From assembly GCF_017591435.1 (NCBI RefSeq), contig NC_059289.1, positions 20,990,806-21,054,805 of the forward strand: DNA of 64,000 nt, given 5' to 3'. Under the pieces are notes generated by a model. That model worked only from the letters and a program-made list of their open reading frames with translations. It did not search any database and had not been told where the DNA came from. This DNA comes from Portunus trituberculatus. Its lineage: Eukaryota; Arthropoda; Malacostraca; Decapoda; Portunidae. Positions 1 through 9,990 of this stretch are shown piece after piece. Each line of letters opens with the position of its first letter. Within the stretch, counting starts at the first letter, position 1. Position numbers and translations under genes: made by a program.

Positions 1-759
1 TACAATTATCAGTATCACACTACAATTAACACTTTCTGGCATTACTTGTATTTTAGACACCTGCAATCATAAACATCCAATAACAAAGTTTTGCATTCAG
101 AAAATGTATTTAGTAAAGAAGAGCTGTTAACACACCATGACCTGCATTTGGTGAAGTATGGTGTGTGATTTTTCAGTCAGCATGCCATTACTGACTTCAC
201 TCACTGTCAAGCTAAGTGGTCACTACAAAACCCCAGAACCTTCTACCACCAGTTGGAGATTGATAGGCATGGGCTACTCTGTGTCTGAGGGTTGACAAAT
301 GTTCATATGAAATTATTAACATACAGCTATTTAAAAAAGAAAATAATAATAATAATAATTTTTTAAGCCTTTGGAGCTTGGAGAACCTTGGGAAGACCTA
401 GCCTCCCTAAACAAGTAACCAAATGCTTGGCATATGAATGTCAAGTATCAGGTTAACATGGTTAATATACCATCTATTACCACCTTGTTAATCTTACATT
501 AGGTCTTATATAGGGGAACTGATACAGGTAATCATTGTAAATGTAGCCTGATAAAAATATATAAAAATTAGTAAGAAAATAAAATCTTACTTTCATACCA
601 TGCTACAAGAAAAATATTTTTTTTACAAAAGTAAGAGGAGTTAAATGATTAGTGTAGTGGCACACTTGATTGCAATGAAGGAACTGCCAAATTTGAGTTC
701 TAGTATTTTCTTACATTACTGTCAACTCCTAAGTTCATTGAGCCTTACATGGGCACTAG
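1..759. other. No gene seen; AT-rich flank of hAT insertion
   Basis: AT-rich sequence with a short (AAT)n run near 345-360 and no convincing coding region, RNA gene or repeat end. It is probably intron or intergenic DNA, and may be an upstream intron of the amphiphysin gene whose later exons start at 16544. Its last 8 bases (GGCACTAG, 752-759) are the left target duplication of the hAT-like element. Confidence 0.5.
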
Positions 760-1133
760 TAGGGTTGCCACCTGTCCCTTTAAATATGGAACCGTTCCGT
801 ATTGAAGCGTGAAATGCTGCGTTCCGTATTGAACCAATATGGGACGCCATTTGTTCCGTATTTGCCTGTATGAATAGTCAAGCAAATTAAATAAATTAAT
901 AAGTCATCGTGATCAAATATTGAAACAAATACATAACCAGTTCACAAAAATATATGAGTTTGTTAGGGGTTTGTCGTGCTGCCTGTGCGTTATGTGAACA
1001 GTACACGTAATATCTCGCTCCGCCTCCACCAAGGATTCTAGGGAGGATATATAGGTTCAATGGGCGGGCTGGAAGAATTAATTAGGGAACCTCGCTTCTA
1101 ACAGATGGTGCGTGGATCGCAGGTAGTAAGGGG

Positions 1134-1537
1134 GTGAGGAATGGGGGGATCCATCAGCAGGGGAGGATGAGCGCCATTACAAGATTCAAACAGTCAGTCA
1201 GTCACGGGAAGGAGCGCAAGGCACATCAACCATTGCTCGCCTCCGCCTGGGCCACACTACGCCCATTGCTCACTTGCATCGCTTACGTCAGTCTTGTGAC
1301 TCCTTCTGCCTTTGGTGTAGGACTACCCCTGAGGCCATGGAACATTTCCTGCTTCAATGCCCACGCCTCCTCTCTCAACATACTGCATTACGTTCCCGGC
1401 TCTCCGCCCTGGCCATCACAACACTTGACCTGCCCACCCTCCTGGAGGCCTCAGGCATCCACCCCAACTGGCAACCTGCTGTCCTTTGCCTTACTTGTGC
1501 CTTCTTGAGGAAGACCAGCCAGCTACCACACCTGTGA
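1134..1537 (+). pseudogene. LINE C-terminal zinc-knuckle tail, copy a
   Basis: Decayed C-terminal tail of an I/R1-type LINE protein. It is readable as HRLRQSCDSFCLWC, then EHFLLQCPRLLSQHTAL and LPTLLEASG, split between two frames (the N-terminal part starts about 1134, the rest from 1274). No RT or RNase H precedes it, so it is only a 3' fragment. Its mirror copies are at 1563-1877, 2325-2740 and 1965-2423. It is not functional. Confidence 0.6.
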
Positions 1538-1690
1538 TACCCACTCAGGACTACCCCATGGCTCATAAGGATCCATAGACCTTCGTGGCCTCTTTTGAAT
1601 CCTTATGAGCCCTGAGGTAGTCCTGTGTGGGTATCACAGGCATGGTAGCTGGCTGGTCTTCCTCAAGAAGGCACAAGTAAGGCGAAGGAC
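1497..1690. repeat. Palindrome at centre of first fold-back unit
   Basis: GAGGAAGACCAGCCAGCTAC near 1507 returns as its reverse complement near 1650, and the GGGTATCACAGG and CATAAGGATTC segments are mirrored in between. The arms are about 85 bp around a short spacer containing CTTCGTGGCCTC. An equivalent palindrome sits at about 2355-2535 in the second unit. Confidence 0.7.
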
Positions 1691-1877
1691 CATTGCCAGT
1701 TTCGCCAGAGGCTGCCAAGAGGGTGGGCAGGTCAATGTTGTGATCCGGAGAGCCAGCTAATGCAGTATGTTGAGAGAGGAGGCATGGGCATTGAAGCAGG
1801 AAATGTTCCATGGTCTCAAGGGTAGTCCTACACCAAGGGGAGAAGTGGTCACGAGACAGTTGACGTATGCGATGCAA
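1563..1877 (-). pseudogene. LINE C-terminal tail, inverted copy b
   Basis: Minus-strand copy of the same tail, with HRIRQLSRDHFSPWC and EHFLLQCPCLLSQHTAL followed by LPTLLAASG. It is the mirror of the fragment at 1134-1537 and forms the second arm of the first fold-back unit. No upstream catalytic domain is present. Confidence 0.6.
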
Positions 1878-1964
1878 GTAAGGAGTATAGCATGGTGTGG
1901 CCCAAGGATTCTAGGGAGGATATACGGGTTCAATGGGCGGGCTGGAGGAATTGATTAGGGAGCC

Positions 1965-2423
1965 TTGCTTCCAACAGATGGCGCGCGGGTCGCAGGTAGT
2001 AAGGGGGTGTTGAGAGATGGGGGGATCCATCAGCAGGGAAAGATAAGTGCCATTACAAGATTCAAACAGTCAATCAGTCATGGGAAGAAGTGCAAGGCAC
2101 ATCAATCATTGCCCGCCTCCGTCTGGGCCACACCACGCCCAGTGCTCACTTGCATCGCCTACGTCAGTCTTGTGACTTCTGCCCCCAGGACTACCCTGAG
2201 TTCATGGAACATTTCCTGCTTCAATGCCCATGCCTCCTCTCAACATACTGCATTACGCTCCCGGCTCTCTGCCCTGGCCATCACACTGACCTGCCCACCC
2301 TCTTGGCGGCCTTGTCCACCTTTCCTAGCACCTGCAGCTGTCCCGCCTTACTTGTGCCTTCTTGAGGAAGACCGGCCAGCTACCATGCCTGTGATACCCA
2401 CAGGAGTACCCCAGGACTCGTGA
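1965..2423 (+). pseudogene. LINE C-terminal tail, copy c
   Basis: Plus-strand copy in the second unit. It includes GTSIIARLRLGHTTPSAHL, then EHFLLQCPCLL and LPTLLAAL, with a frame change near 2180. It shares the same upstream sequence as copy a (GGGGGATCCATCAGCAGGG), which shows that the whole unit, not only the LINE tail, was duplicated. Confidence 0.6.
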
Positions 2424-2740
2424 TCCATAGATTTTCGTGGCCTCTTTTGAATCCTTATGAGCCCTGGGGTAGTCCTGTGTGGCTATCACAGGCGTGGTAG
2501 CTGGCCGGTCTTTCTCAAGAAGGCACAAGTAAGGCGAAGGACAGCAGGTGCTAGGAAAGGTGGATGCCTGAGACCGCCAACAGGGTGGGCAGGTCGAGTG
2601 TTGTGATGGCCAGGCGAGAGCCAGCTAATGCAGTATGTTGAGAGAGGAGGCGTGGGCATTGAAGCAAGAAATGTTACATGGTCTCAGGGGTAGTCCTACA
2701 CCAAGGGCAGAAGTGGTCACAAGACAGACGTAGGCGATGC
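2325..2740 (-). pseudogene. LINE C-terminal tail, inverted copy d
   Basis: Minus-strand copy closing the second fold-back unit, readable in pieces (FLKKAQV near 2520 on the plus-strand sense; the reverse strand carries ALGVGLPLRPCNISCFNAH in another frame). It ends at a GTGGAGGCGGTC edge next to the AT microsatellite at 2787. Confidence 0.5.
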
Positions 2741-2784
2741 AAGTAAGTAGTATGGTGTGGCCCAGGTGGAGGCGGTCAGAAAAA

Positions 2785-2786
<2 letters not shown>

Positions 2787-2851
<65 letters not shown>
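2787..2851. repeat. (AT)n microsatellite, left of Tigger
   Basis: About 32 pure AT units ending exactly at the TA that precedes the Tigger terminal repeat. With the matching array at 3900-3962 it forms one TA array split by the transposon. Confidence 0.95.
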
Positions 2852-2854
<3 letters not shown>

Positions 2855-3896
2855 GCAACCCCCGTTTAACGAAGGTTCACACAACGAAATTTCGCTATAA
2901 CGAAGGTTTCATTTTAATACCATCTGCTCGTTTAACGAACATCAAACTCGCTTTAACGAAGTTTTATCCAAGTAATTTTTTTCCAAATTTGAAAGCCCCA
3001 CTGTATCATGCAAGCTGACAGGCTTTTGAATATATCAGGAGCTGCTGGTACTAAGGCCTGCCTCAGGAGAAATCCTGAGACACCTATAGAATAAAGATCA
3101 AGATCAAGCCTCTTGTGGACAACACAAGCTCTGCCGATACAAAGGCCTGACTCAGAAGAAATTATGTGTCACCTGTAGCATCAAGATCAAGATCACACGC
3201 ACCACTCACTGCCCAGTCAAAACATAACAGCGTCACCAGCAGCTCATCTTCCTTAGTTCAACTTACCACCAAAACACCCTGCAATGTGGCCTAACGTTCC
3301 TAAGAAGACCAGGAAGTGTCTTACTCTCAAAGTGAAGCTGGGTATTATTCACCGACAAGAGAGAGGCCAGAAAACTAATAACATTGCTTCCCACCATCTA
3401 CTATCTACTATTTTCAAGTCAAGATACTCTATTAAGAAGGCTAGTGAGACCTCATCTTCCTTGCAAGCTAAAAGAACCACCAGAACTTGTGACTCTACAA
3501 TGGATAAAAGGGAAAGCCTTGTGGAAATGTGGTACATAAGTTTTGTATGCAGTACCATGATGCGCACTTTGTTTACATTCCACAGGTTGCCAGTTAGTGT
3601 ATTTCCCGTTTCACTCTCCCTCCCTTCATAAAGTTAAGATCATCAACATTATAAAGTTACGTACGTACATACATTAGTGTACATTATAATGACTTAAATT
3701 AAACTACCTAAATGTTTAACTTCATAATTTTTACTTTCATTAAACCTTTTACTGTACTATGATGCATTCTCACTTTGCTTACTCTCAGTGGAAGTTCAAA
3801 TCAGGGGTTATATTTGTTATAATCGGTTCGCTTAACGAAGTTTCGCTTAATGAAGTGTTTTTTAAGAACGTAACCCCTTCGTTAAACGCGGGTTGC

Positions 3897-3899
<3 letters not shown>
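2852..3899 (+). mobile_element. Tigger/pogo-like DNA transposon, internally deleted
   Basis: The left end reads CAGGCAACCCCCGTTTAACG and the right end is the inverse (CGTTAAACGCGGGTTGCCTG), flanked by TA on both sides. The interior near both ends keeps the TTAACGAAG motif in repeated form. CAGGC...TTTAACG ends, TA duplication and a CENP-B-like helix-turn-helix ORF inside are typical of Tigger/pogo. At 1048 bp it lacks the DDE catalytic domain, so it is non-autonomous. It also holds two copies of a short GATC-rich repeat (about 3033-3100 and 3105-3197). Confidence 0.85.
3284..3580 (+). pseudogene. Tigger transposase N-terminal DNA-binding fragment
   Basis: It starts MWPNVPKKTRKCLTLKVKLG and continues with a helix-turn-helix region and SSSLQAKRTTRTCDS, the pattern of pogo/Tigger transposase N termini (basic start, LT-x-K-x-K helix, then a SSS-x-QAKR hinge). 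The residues normally reading STVSTI are degraded. It stops before any DDE domain, so only the DNA-binding part of a former transposase remains. Confidence 0.7.

Positions 3900-3962
<63 letters not shown>
3900..3962. repeat. (TA)n microsatellite, right of Tigger
   Basis: About 31 TA units directly after the right terminal repeat of the Tigger element; the continuation of the array at 2787-2851. Confidence 0.95.
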
Positions 3963-3965
<3 letters not shown>

Positions 3966-4115
3966 CATGTTTTATTTGCCTTATAAGCTCATAACCACGA
4001 GAGAATGCAGGGAAAAATAAGGGGAGGGGGAGGAAGCATGGGAGAAATTTTAAGTTACTCCTAATAACGTTTTCTATGAAATTACTCGCTTCCAACAGAT
4101 GGCAGCACTGTCATT

Positions 4116-4341
4116 GTCCTCCGTGGTACAGTGGAACCATGCGTGTTTTGGGATCCGAGGGGTCTCCAAGTGCACGGGTTCGAATCCTGTCCACGGTCTG
4201 AGTACAGGTTGGGCTTCCTCACTCAGGGCAACGGTTTCCTAGCGGGTGGGCTTTGAGATAGGAGGTACCCTAAAAAGTATCCCCTTTAGCTCATAAATTC
4301 CCGTGAAAAGCCCACATAGTATAAAAAAAAAAAAAAAAAAA
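4116..4341 (+). mobile_element. tRNA-derived SINE with poly-A tail
   Basis: The head carries pol III promoter boxes: A box TGGTACAGTGG (4124-4134) and B box GGTTCGAATCC (4177-4187). A non-tRNA body of about 130 bp follows (GTACAGGTTGGGCTTCC...CCCTAAAAAGTATCCCC), then a poly-A run at 4323-4341. The acceptor stem does not pair well and there is no CCA-proximal end, so this is a SINE rather than a tRNA gene. The tRNA source is uncertain (possibly Pro-like, TTTTGGG in the anticodon region). Confidence 0.75.
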
Positions 4342-4903
4342 TTTAACCACAGACCAAAACTTCCTCTCTGTATATTCCTTGGCCTCCACGTTCCATGACT
4401 TCCATCACCAACGGCTGTCAGTCTAGAAATGAGAGGGGTGGAGAACACTGCTGTTGTGCTGTGCCATGCCTATGTCTCATCCCTGTTAGGTACCTGGTAC
4501 TGAACATGCATGGCTACGTCTGTAGGATCTGTACACTTAGAAAATGTATAAGTAATGGCTATATTTATGATCCATTCATATTCTAGGTAGCTACTGTTTT
4601 CTCCAAACGAGTTTTTTTTTTTTTTTAATTAAGGGAAATATATTTTTCAGTGTCTCATTCTTTAGAATTTATACAGACACATGTAGTTTAAAAAATATAT
4701 TACTGATAACTTGACTGATGAACGTATTTTGCAATATATCCTCGCATTTAGTCAAGATATCCTTGAATTCCTCCTAATACAGGGTACTTATAAAAGAGCT
4801 TATCTTCAAGCCTTGTCAATATGATTGACTTTCTACTCGCCATCACTGTTCCAACCTCAGCTAAAGCGTTCCATATTTTTAGGAGATGGAGGTGGCAACC
4901 CTA
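4342..4903. other. Right interior and terminal repeat of the hAT-like element
   Basis: AT-rich, non-coding; it ends with AGGTGGCAACCCTA, the right terminal repeat. No gene seen. Confidence 0.55.
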
Positions 4904-5108
4904 GGCACTATCCAGCTATGAATGGCAAGGTTTAAGCCAGCAACATTTAGTACTTGCATTGAATTGTTTGGTTCTCCATTATCATTCTCAGTCAGTATTG
5001 TGATGTTGAATTCCTACAGAATGTTTTAGCTGTATTTTATGTAAAGGTGCAGGTAAAGTCACTGATGTAATCAAGGAAAGAAAGAAAGGTTGTATCTATA
5101 GCAAGTTT

Positions 5109-5122
5109 TGTGTGTGTGTGGG

Positions 5123-5184
<62 letters not shown>
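5109..5184. repeat. (GT)n microsatellite at 3' end of CR1-like copy 1
   Basis: An imperfect GT array (GTGGGTGTGTGCG near its start) that runs directly into TATTCACCTAGTTGTA, the inverted 3' terminus of the CR1-like family. Confidence 0.9.
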
Positions 5185-5187
<3 letters not shown>

Positions 5188-5220
5188 TCACCTAGTTGTA
5201 ATTTTACACCTTGGACAATT
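5185..5220 (-). mobile_element. 3' terminus of CR1-like LINE copy 1, cut off from its body
   Basis: TATTCACCTAGTTGTAATTT is the inverted family 3' end. The rest of the copy resumes at 6913 with CTCGTGTGGCCCCGTCTCC, which in intact copies follows about 45 bp downstream. The plus-strand LINE 5222-6912 therefore inserted here. Confidence 0.65.
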
Positions 5221-5221
5221 C

Positions 5222-6912
5222 TGGGCTTGTCCCTCCTTCTCCTCCTCCCTCTGACTATCAATCAAAATTCTTCGTAATAATGTTTTCCATGCCCTTGCTG
5301 GCCTAAACCCTCGGAAGGCTTATGGACCTGATGGGGTCCCTCCTATTGTTCTCAAAAACTGTGCTTCTGTGCTTGCACCTTGCCTGGCCAAACTCTTCCA
5401 ACTTTGTCTATCGACTTCTACCTTTCCTTCCTGCTGGAAGTTCGCCTACATTCAGCCTGTTCCTAAAAAGGGTGACCGTTCTAACCCCTCAAACTACCAT
5501 CCTATTGCTTTAATCTCTTGCTTGTCTAAAGTTTTTTAATCTATCCTGAATAGGAAGATTCTCAAACATCTGTCACTTCACAATCTTCTGTCTGATCGCC
5601 AGTATGGCTTCCGTCAAGGTCGCTCTACTGGTGATCTTCTGGCTATCCTTACTGAGTCTTGGTCATCCTCTTTTAGAGATTTCGGTGAAACTTGCTGTTG
5701 TGTTAGACATATCAAAAGCTTTTGATAGAGTCTGGCATAAAGCTTTGATTTCAAAACTGCCCTCTTACGGCTTCTATCCTTCTCTCTGCAGCTTTATCTC
5801 AAGTTTCCTTTCCAACCGCTCTATTGCTGCTGTGGTAGACGGCTACTGTTCTTCTCCTAAACCTATTAATAGTGGTGTTCCTCAGGGTTCTGTCTTGTCA
5901 CCCACTCTCTTTCTATTATTCATTAATGACCTTCTTAACCAAACTTCTTGCCCTATCCACTCCTACGCTGATGATACCACCCTACATCTTTCCACGTTCT
6001 TTCAGAGACGTCCAACCCTTCAGGAAATTAACAGATCACGTGGGGACGCCACGGAACGCCTGACTTCCGATCTTTCTAAGATTTCTGATTGGGGCAGAGA
6101 AAATCTAGTAGTTTTCAATGCCTCAAAAACTCAATTCCTCCATCTATCAACTCGAGACAACCTTCCAGACAACTATCCCCTCTTCTTCAATGACACTCAA
6201 CTGTCTCCCTCTTCCTCTATCCTTTGCTCATAATCTTAACTGGAAACTTCACATCTCATCTCTTGCTAAAACAGCTTCTATGAAATTAGGTGTTCTGAGG
6301 CGTCTCCGACAGTTTTTCTCGCCCCTCCAACTGCTTACTCTGTATAAGGGCCTTATCCGTCCCTGTATGGAGTACTCTTCGCATGTTTGGGGGGGTTCCA
6401 GTCACACAGCTTTGCTTGATAGTGTGGAATCGAAAGCTCTTCGTCTCATCAACTCCCCTCCTCTGACTAACTGTCTTCAGTCTTTTTCTCACCGCTGAAA
6501 TGTTGCATCCCTTTCTATATTTTATCGCTATTTTCATGGTAACTGTTCTACTGATCTTGCTAACTGCATGCCTTCCCTCCACCTGCGGCCACGCTGCACA
6601 AGACTTTCTTCTTCCTCTCATCCCTATTCTGTCCAAAACTCTCTAATGCAAAAGTTAACCAGTACGCTCAATCATTCATCCCTTTCACTGGTAAACTCTG
6701 GAACTCCCTCCTGCATCTGTATTTCTGAATTCCTTCAACTTGTCTTCTTTTAAGAGGGAGGTATCAAGACATTTGCTTCCCTAATTCTGGCTGACGGTTT
6801 TGGCACTTTTTGCACTCTTTGGAGAGCCAGCGCTCAAGTGGGCTTTTTTCTAACTTTCTTTTATTTGCCCTTGGCTGGCCCTCTCCCCTGCGTAAAAAAA
6901 AAAAAAAAAAAA
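5222..6912 (+). mobile_element. Jockey/I-type LINE, 5'-truncated, poly-A tail
   Basis: Plus-strand non-LTR retrotransposon with the RT core, a C-terminal region and a 3' UTR ending in poly-A (about 6894-6912). The 3' UTR features GGGAGGTATCAAGACATTTG and the phrase AGTGGGCTTTTTTCTAAC; the same 3' end recurs at 27376-27575. It lies inside minus-strand CR1-like copy 1, separating that copy's 3' terminus from its body, so it is the younger insertion. The endonuclease and N terminus are missing. Confidence 0.85.
5280..6740 (+). pseudogene. Reverse transcriptase of Jockey/I-type LINE, broken
   Basis: The RT fingers begin near 5310 (KAYGPDGVPPIVLKN-like) and the palm runs from about 5690 (VVLDISKAFDRVWHKALISK), with SGVPQGSVLSPTLF near 5870 and the catalytic YADDTTLHLS near 5960. 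The thumb/C-terminal region LYKGLIRPCMEYSSHVWGG is near 6340. Frames change near 5540 (an in-frame TAA after SKVF), near 6230 and near 6498 (TGA), so no full-length protein can be made. SGVPQGSVLSP and YADD are seen directly; assignment to Jockey/I-type is from family resemblance. Confidence 0.8.
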
Positions 6913-6937
6913 TACTCGTGTGGCCCCGTCTCCATAT

Positions 6938-8309
6938 CTACACACATCCAACTTTCCTTTTAAAACTATGCACACTCCTCGCTGACACTACTTCCTCACT
7001 GAAACTATTCCACACCTCCACACATCTTTGTGGGAAACTATATTTCTTCACATCCTTCAAGCATATTCCCTTGGCTATCTTTTTACTATGCAATCTCGTA
7101 GTTCTATTTAAATTTTCCTCTCTCAACATCATTTGCTCATTATCCACTTCATCCAGACCATTCAACAGTTTATAAACCTGTATTAAATCTCCTCTTTCTC
7201 TTCCTTGTTCCAAGGTAAGCAAATTCATTTCTTTTAATCTCTCCTCATAGGTCATTTCTGCCAATTCCAGAACCATTTATGTTGCCATTCTCTGCAATCT
7301 CTCCCAACTTCCTTATATGCTTCTTTTTATAAGGGGACCAAACCACACCAGCATATTCCAATCTTGGTCTAATTACCGTACTAATTAATTTCTTCATCAT
7401 ATCTTTATCCATATAATGAAAGGCTCCAATATTTCTAATCAAATTATATGTTTCTCCAAACATCTTGTCAATATGAGCCTCAAACTGCCCATGGTCTTGT
7501 ATCATCACTCCCAAATCCTTTTCCTTTTCCACCTTTTTCAGCACTACTCCTTCACCCATCTTATATGACCCTCTTGGCTGTTTTCCACTCTTCCCCATCT
7601 CCATCACATGACTTTTGCTCAGATTAAATTCCATCTCCCACCTCTTGCTCCACTCCCAAATCCTATCCAGATCTGCCTGTAAAATTTCACAATCTTCTTC
7701 ACTCTTCACACACCTACACAACTTTGCATCATCCGCAAACAAATTAATATAACTGTTTACTCCCTCTGGCATATCACTAATATAGACAAGGAAAAGTATT
7801 GGTGCCAGCACTGAGCCTTGTGGGACTTCATTCTCCACCACCAACCAGTCCAATTTTGCATCCCTTATTACCGTTCTCATCTCCTTCCATCTCAAGTAGT
7901 TTTCCATCCACTTTAACACTTATCCTTTCAGTCCTCCATAAATCTCTAATTTCCATAGCAGTCTCATGTGCAGTACCTTGTCAAAAGCTTTTTTTAAATC
8001 CAAATATACACAGTCCATCCATCCCTCTCTCTCTTGTATTTTGTCAACCACTCTTGAATAAAAGCTCAGTAGATTTGTTACACATGACCTCCCTTTCCTA
8101 AAGCCAAATTGATGATCCGATAATAACTTATGATCCTCCAGGAACCGTATCCAATATTTCTTTATCACCCTCTCACAAATCTTACCGACCACACTTGTTA
8201 AAGACACAGGTCTATAGTTAAGAGGCTCTTCCTTACTGCCTCCCTTATAAATGGGCACCACTTCAGCTCTTTTCCACTCTACCGGTACTTCCCGGTTTCT
8301 AATGAGCAC
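6938..8309 (-). pseudogene. CR1-like reverse transcriptase, copy 1
   Basis: From the 5' side: RT fingers with NYRPVSLTSVVGKICERVIK (about 8195), FGFRKGRSCVTNLLSFYS (about 8085), YLDLKKAFDKV (about 8010), then ENEVPQGSVLAPILFLVYI (about 7830) with the catalytic FADDAKLC (about 7730) and the thumb RPRLEYAGVVWSPYKKKHIR (about 7350). The usual G of SGVPQGS is E here. The reading frame breaks at 7920 (stop) and about 7250. The C-terminal RGDLIQVYKLLNGLDEVDNE block is intact at 6938-7276. Confidence 0.8.
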
Positions 8310-9490
8310 CTTATAATATCATATAATGGATCTATCAATTCTTCTCTACATTCCTTCAATAATTTGCCTGAAACTTCATCTGGTCCCATCGCTTTATCAT
8401 CTTTAAGTTCCTCCAACATTTTATATAACTCCTTTTTAGGTATCTTAATGTCATCCATGTGCACATTTCCTTCTACATTCTGAGGCTTTACAAACATTGT
8501 TTCTTTAGTAAATACTTGTTGAAACCTATTATTTAGCAATTCTGCGATATTCTTAGGGTCATCTACTATCCCTTGCTCTTCTTTTAACCTTTCAATGGAC
8601 TCTCTCTTTTTAAGTTTACCATTTATGAACCTGTAAAACAATTTTGGATGTTCCTTACTCTTGTCTACAATATCTTTTTCAAATTTTCTTTCTTCCTCCC
8701 TCCTTACCCTCACATATTCATTTCTCGTCACCCTATAATTTTCCTTATTTAGTATATTCCTGCTCTTTTTCCATCTTTTCCAAGCCACATCTCTCTTTTC
8801 TTTAGCCTTAACACAAGTTGCATTAAAGCAATCCTTTCTTCCTTCCTCTCTCGGTTTATACTTTGGTACAAATTTCATAACTCCTTCTTTATAATATTTC
8901 ATAAAAATCTCATATTTTTTTTTGCACTTCTCTGATTTGTAACATCTCCTCCCAATCTAATGTTCTGAAATAATTTTTCAAACTTTCTGTGTCCATCTTT
9001 CTATAATTCAATCTACCACTCCTGTATGTCTCATCTTTCCTTCGCTGTGTTATTGCCAGCTGCATTTCCATAACCACATGATCACTCTTCCCCAATGGAC
9101 ATTTGTATTGTATATCCCCACATAGGTACACTTCTCGTGTTAACACCAAATCCAGTGTAGCTGGTTCATCATCTCCTCTATATCTCTATATCTAGTATTT
9201 TCTTTCACCCTCTGTTCCATCATATTTTCCATCATTAGATTAAGGAATCTCTCTCCTCATGCTTCCTCTCCAACACCACTTACTAGATTTTCCCAATCCA
9301 CCTCCTTACAATTAAAATCTCCTACTAGTATCACCTTTCTTTTTCCAGTTAATACACTTTCCAAACTCTGTAAATTATCCTTGATCATATTGTCATATTC
9401 CCTTAATGTCCAAGAATTTGTTTTAGGAGGTACATAGGTCACCATGATTATTAATTCTTTTCCATCACTTTTTAACCTTATGCTTATCAC
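8279..9490 (-). pseudogene. CR1-like endonuclease and linker, copy 1
   Basis: APE-type endonuclease remains at 9257-9490 (VTYVPPKTNSWTLREYDN and VGDFNCKEVDWENL, the GDFN motif being catalytic in this family). The linker is at 8910-9149 (PLGKSDHVVMEMQL) and 8279-8902 (YRFINGKLKKRESIERL, KAMGPDEVSGKLLKEC). Stops and frame changes separate the pieces (about 8905 and 9160-9250). The endonuclease N terminus is missing at the 5' truncation. Confidence 0.75.
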
Positions 9491-9781
9491 TTCTGCATTG
9501 TTCTTCCCATACTAAACCTTATCCACATTTATCTCCTTCTTCATCATAATCATAACTCCTCCTCCACCTTTACCCTCTCTATCCTTTCTCCATATATTAT
9601 ATTAATTATCCAAATTTATCTTTGTTTTTTCATATAATTTTGTCTCAGTCAAACACACTATATCAGGCTTCTCCACCATCACATAGTCTTGCAATTCCAG
9701 TCTACTTGACAGTATCCCATCTATATTAGTATAGATTTTGGTCCACCCACTGCTCCCTTTAGGGGTTTGTGTTTGTGTGTG

Positions 9782-9949
9782 TATTTTACCTAGTTGTATT
9801 TACCTAGTTGGAGTTTTACAGGGCCTGGCCCGTCTCCATATCTACACTTATCCAATTTTTCTTTAAAACTATGCACACTCTTTGCTGACACCACTTCCTC
9901 ACTCAAACTGGTCCAAGTCTCAACACATCTTTACGGGAAACTATATTTT
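9782..9949 (-). mobile_element. CR1-like LINE copy 2, 3' fragment
   Basis: Only the last 170 bp or so of the element: TTTACCTAGTTG is present twice (the terminal 14-bp unit in two copies), followed by the inverted C-terminal coding end. It is 5'-truncated at ACTATATTTT and abuts TGTGTGTATTTACC, the start of copy 3. A severely 5'-truncated LINE insertion. Confidence 0.8.
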
Positions 9950-9990
9950 TGTGTGTATTTACCTAGTTGTAGTTTTCCAGGACCTTGGCT

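Larger units (their letters stand above)
1018..2776. repeat. Tandem pair of fold-back units built from a LINE C-terminal tail
   Basis: Two similar units of about 870 bp lie in tandem (about 1030-1880 and 1905-2765), each beginning near AAGGATTCTAGGGAGGATAT. Each unit is itself a fold-back: a plus-strand LINE tail followed by the same tail on the minus strand. The outer edges also match each other (CGCTCCGCCTCCACC near 1017 against GGTGGAGGCGG near 2765). The coding tail has the pattern C-x2-C...EHFLLQCP...LPTLL, the zinc-knuckle tail found after the RNase H of I/R1-type LINEs. The four pieces therefore run +, -, +, -. Confidence 0.75.
760..4903. mobile_element. hAT-like DNA transposon, non-autonomous, filled with nested insertions
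   Basis: The left end starts TAGGGTTGCCACCT at 760 and the right end is its reverse complement, ending at 4903. Similarity continues inward (TTTAAATATGGAAC on the left; an AAATATGGAACGC-like stretch on the right when reverse complemented). The flanking 8-mers are GGCACTAG (752-759) and GGCACTAT (4904-4911), a 7/8 match. An 8-bp duplication plus a short terminal repeat starting TAGGG fits the hAT superfamily. No hAT transposase is visible. Most of the 4.1 kb is later insertions: a LINE fold-back cluster, a Tigger in a TA repeat and a tRNA SINE. Orientation cannot be set. Confidence 0.72.
6913..9768 (-). mobile_element. CR1-like LINE copy 1 (body)
   Basis: Minus-strand copy; the 3' side is at low coordinates. 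It contains the endonuclease region, linker, RT and C-terminal ERR-x-RGD-LI-x-VYK region in that order from high to low coordinates. The 5' end is truncated inside the endonuclease start, near 9768, and abuts TTTGTGTTTGTGTGTGTA. CR1-clade assignment rests on the YEERL-x-E...LE-x-x-RERGDLIQVYKLLNG C-terminal block and GVPQGSVLAPILF. Confidence 0.85.

Noticed and set aside
3759..4095. YIYIYI frames over TA repeats
   Set aside because: Same artefact for TA arrays; only the ORF1 codons next to the arrays at 13037 and 20208 are real LINE coding sequence.
4116..4200. Functional tRNA gene
   Set aside because: A and B boxes are present, but the acceptor stem does not close and a SINE body with poly-A follows.
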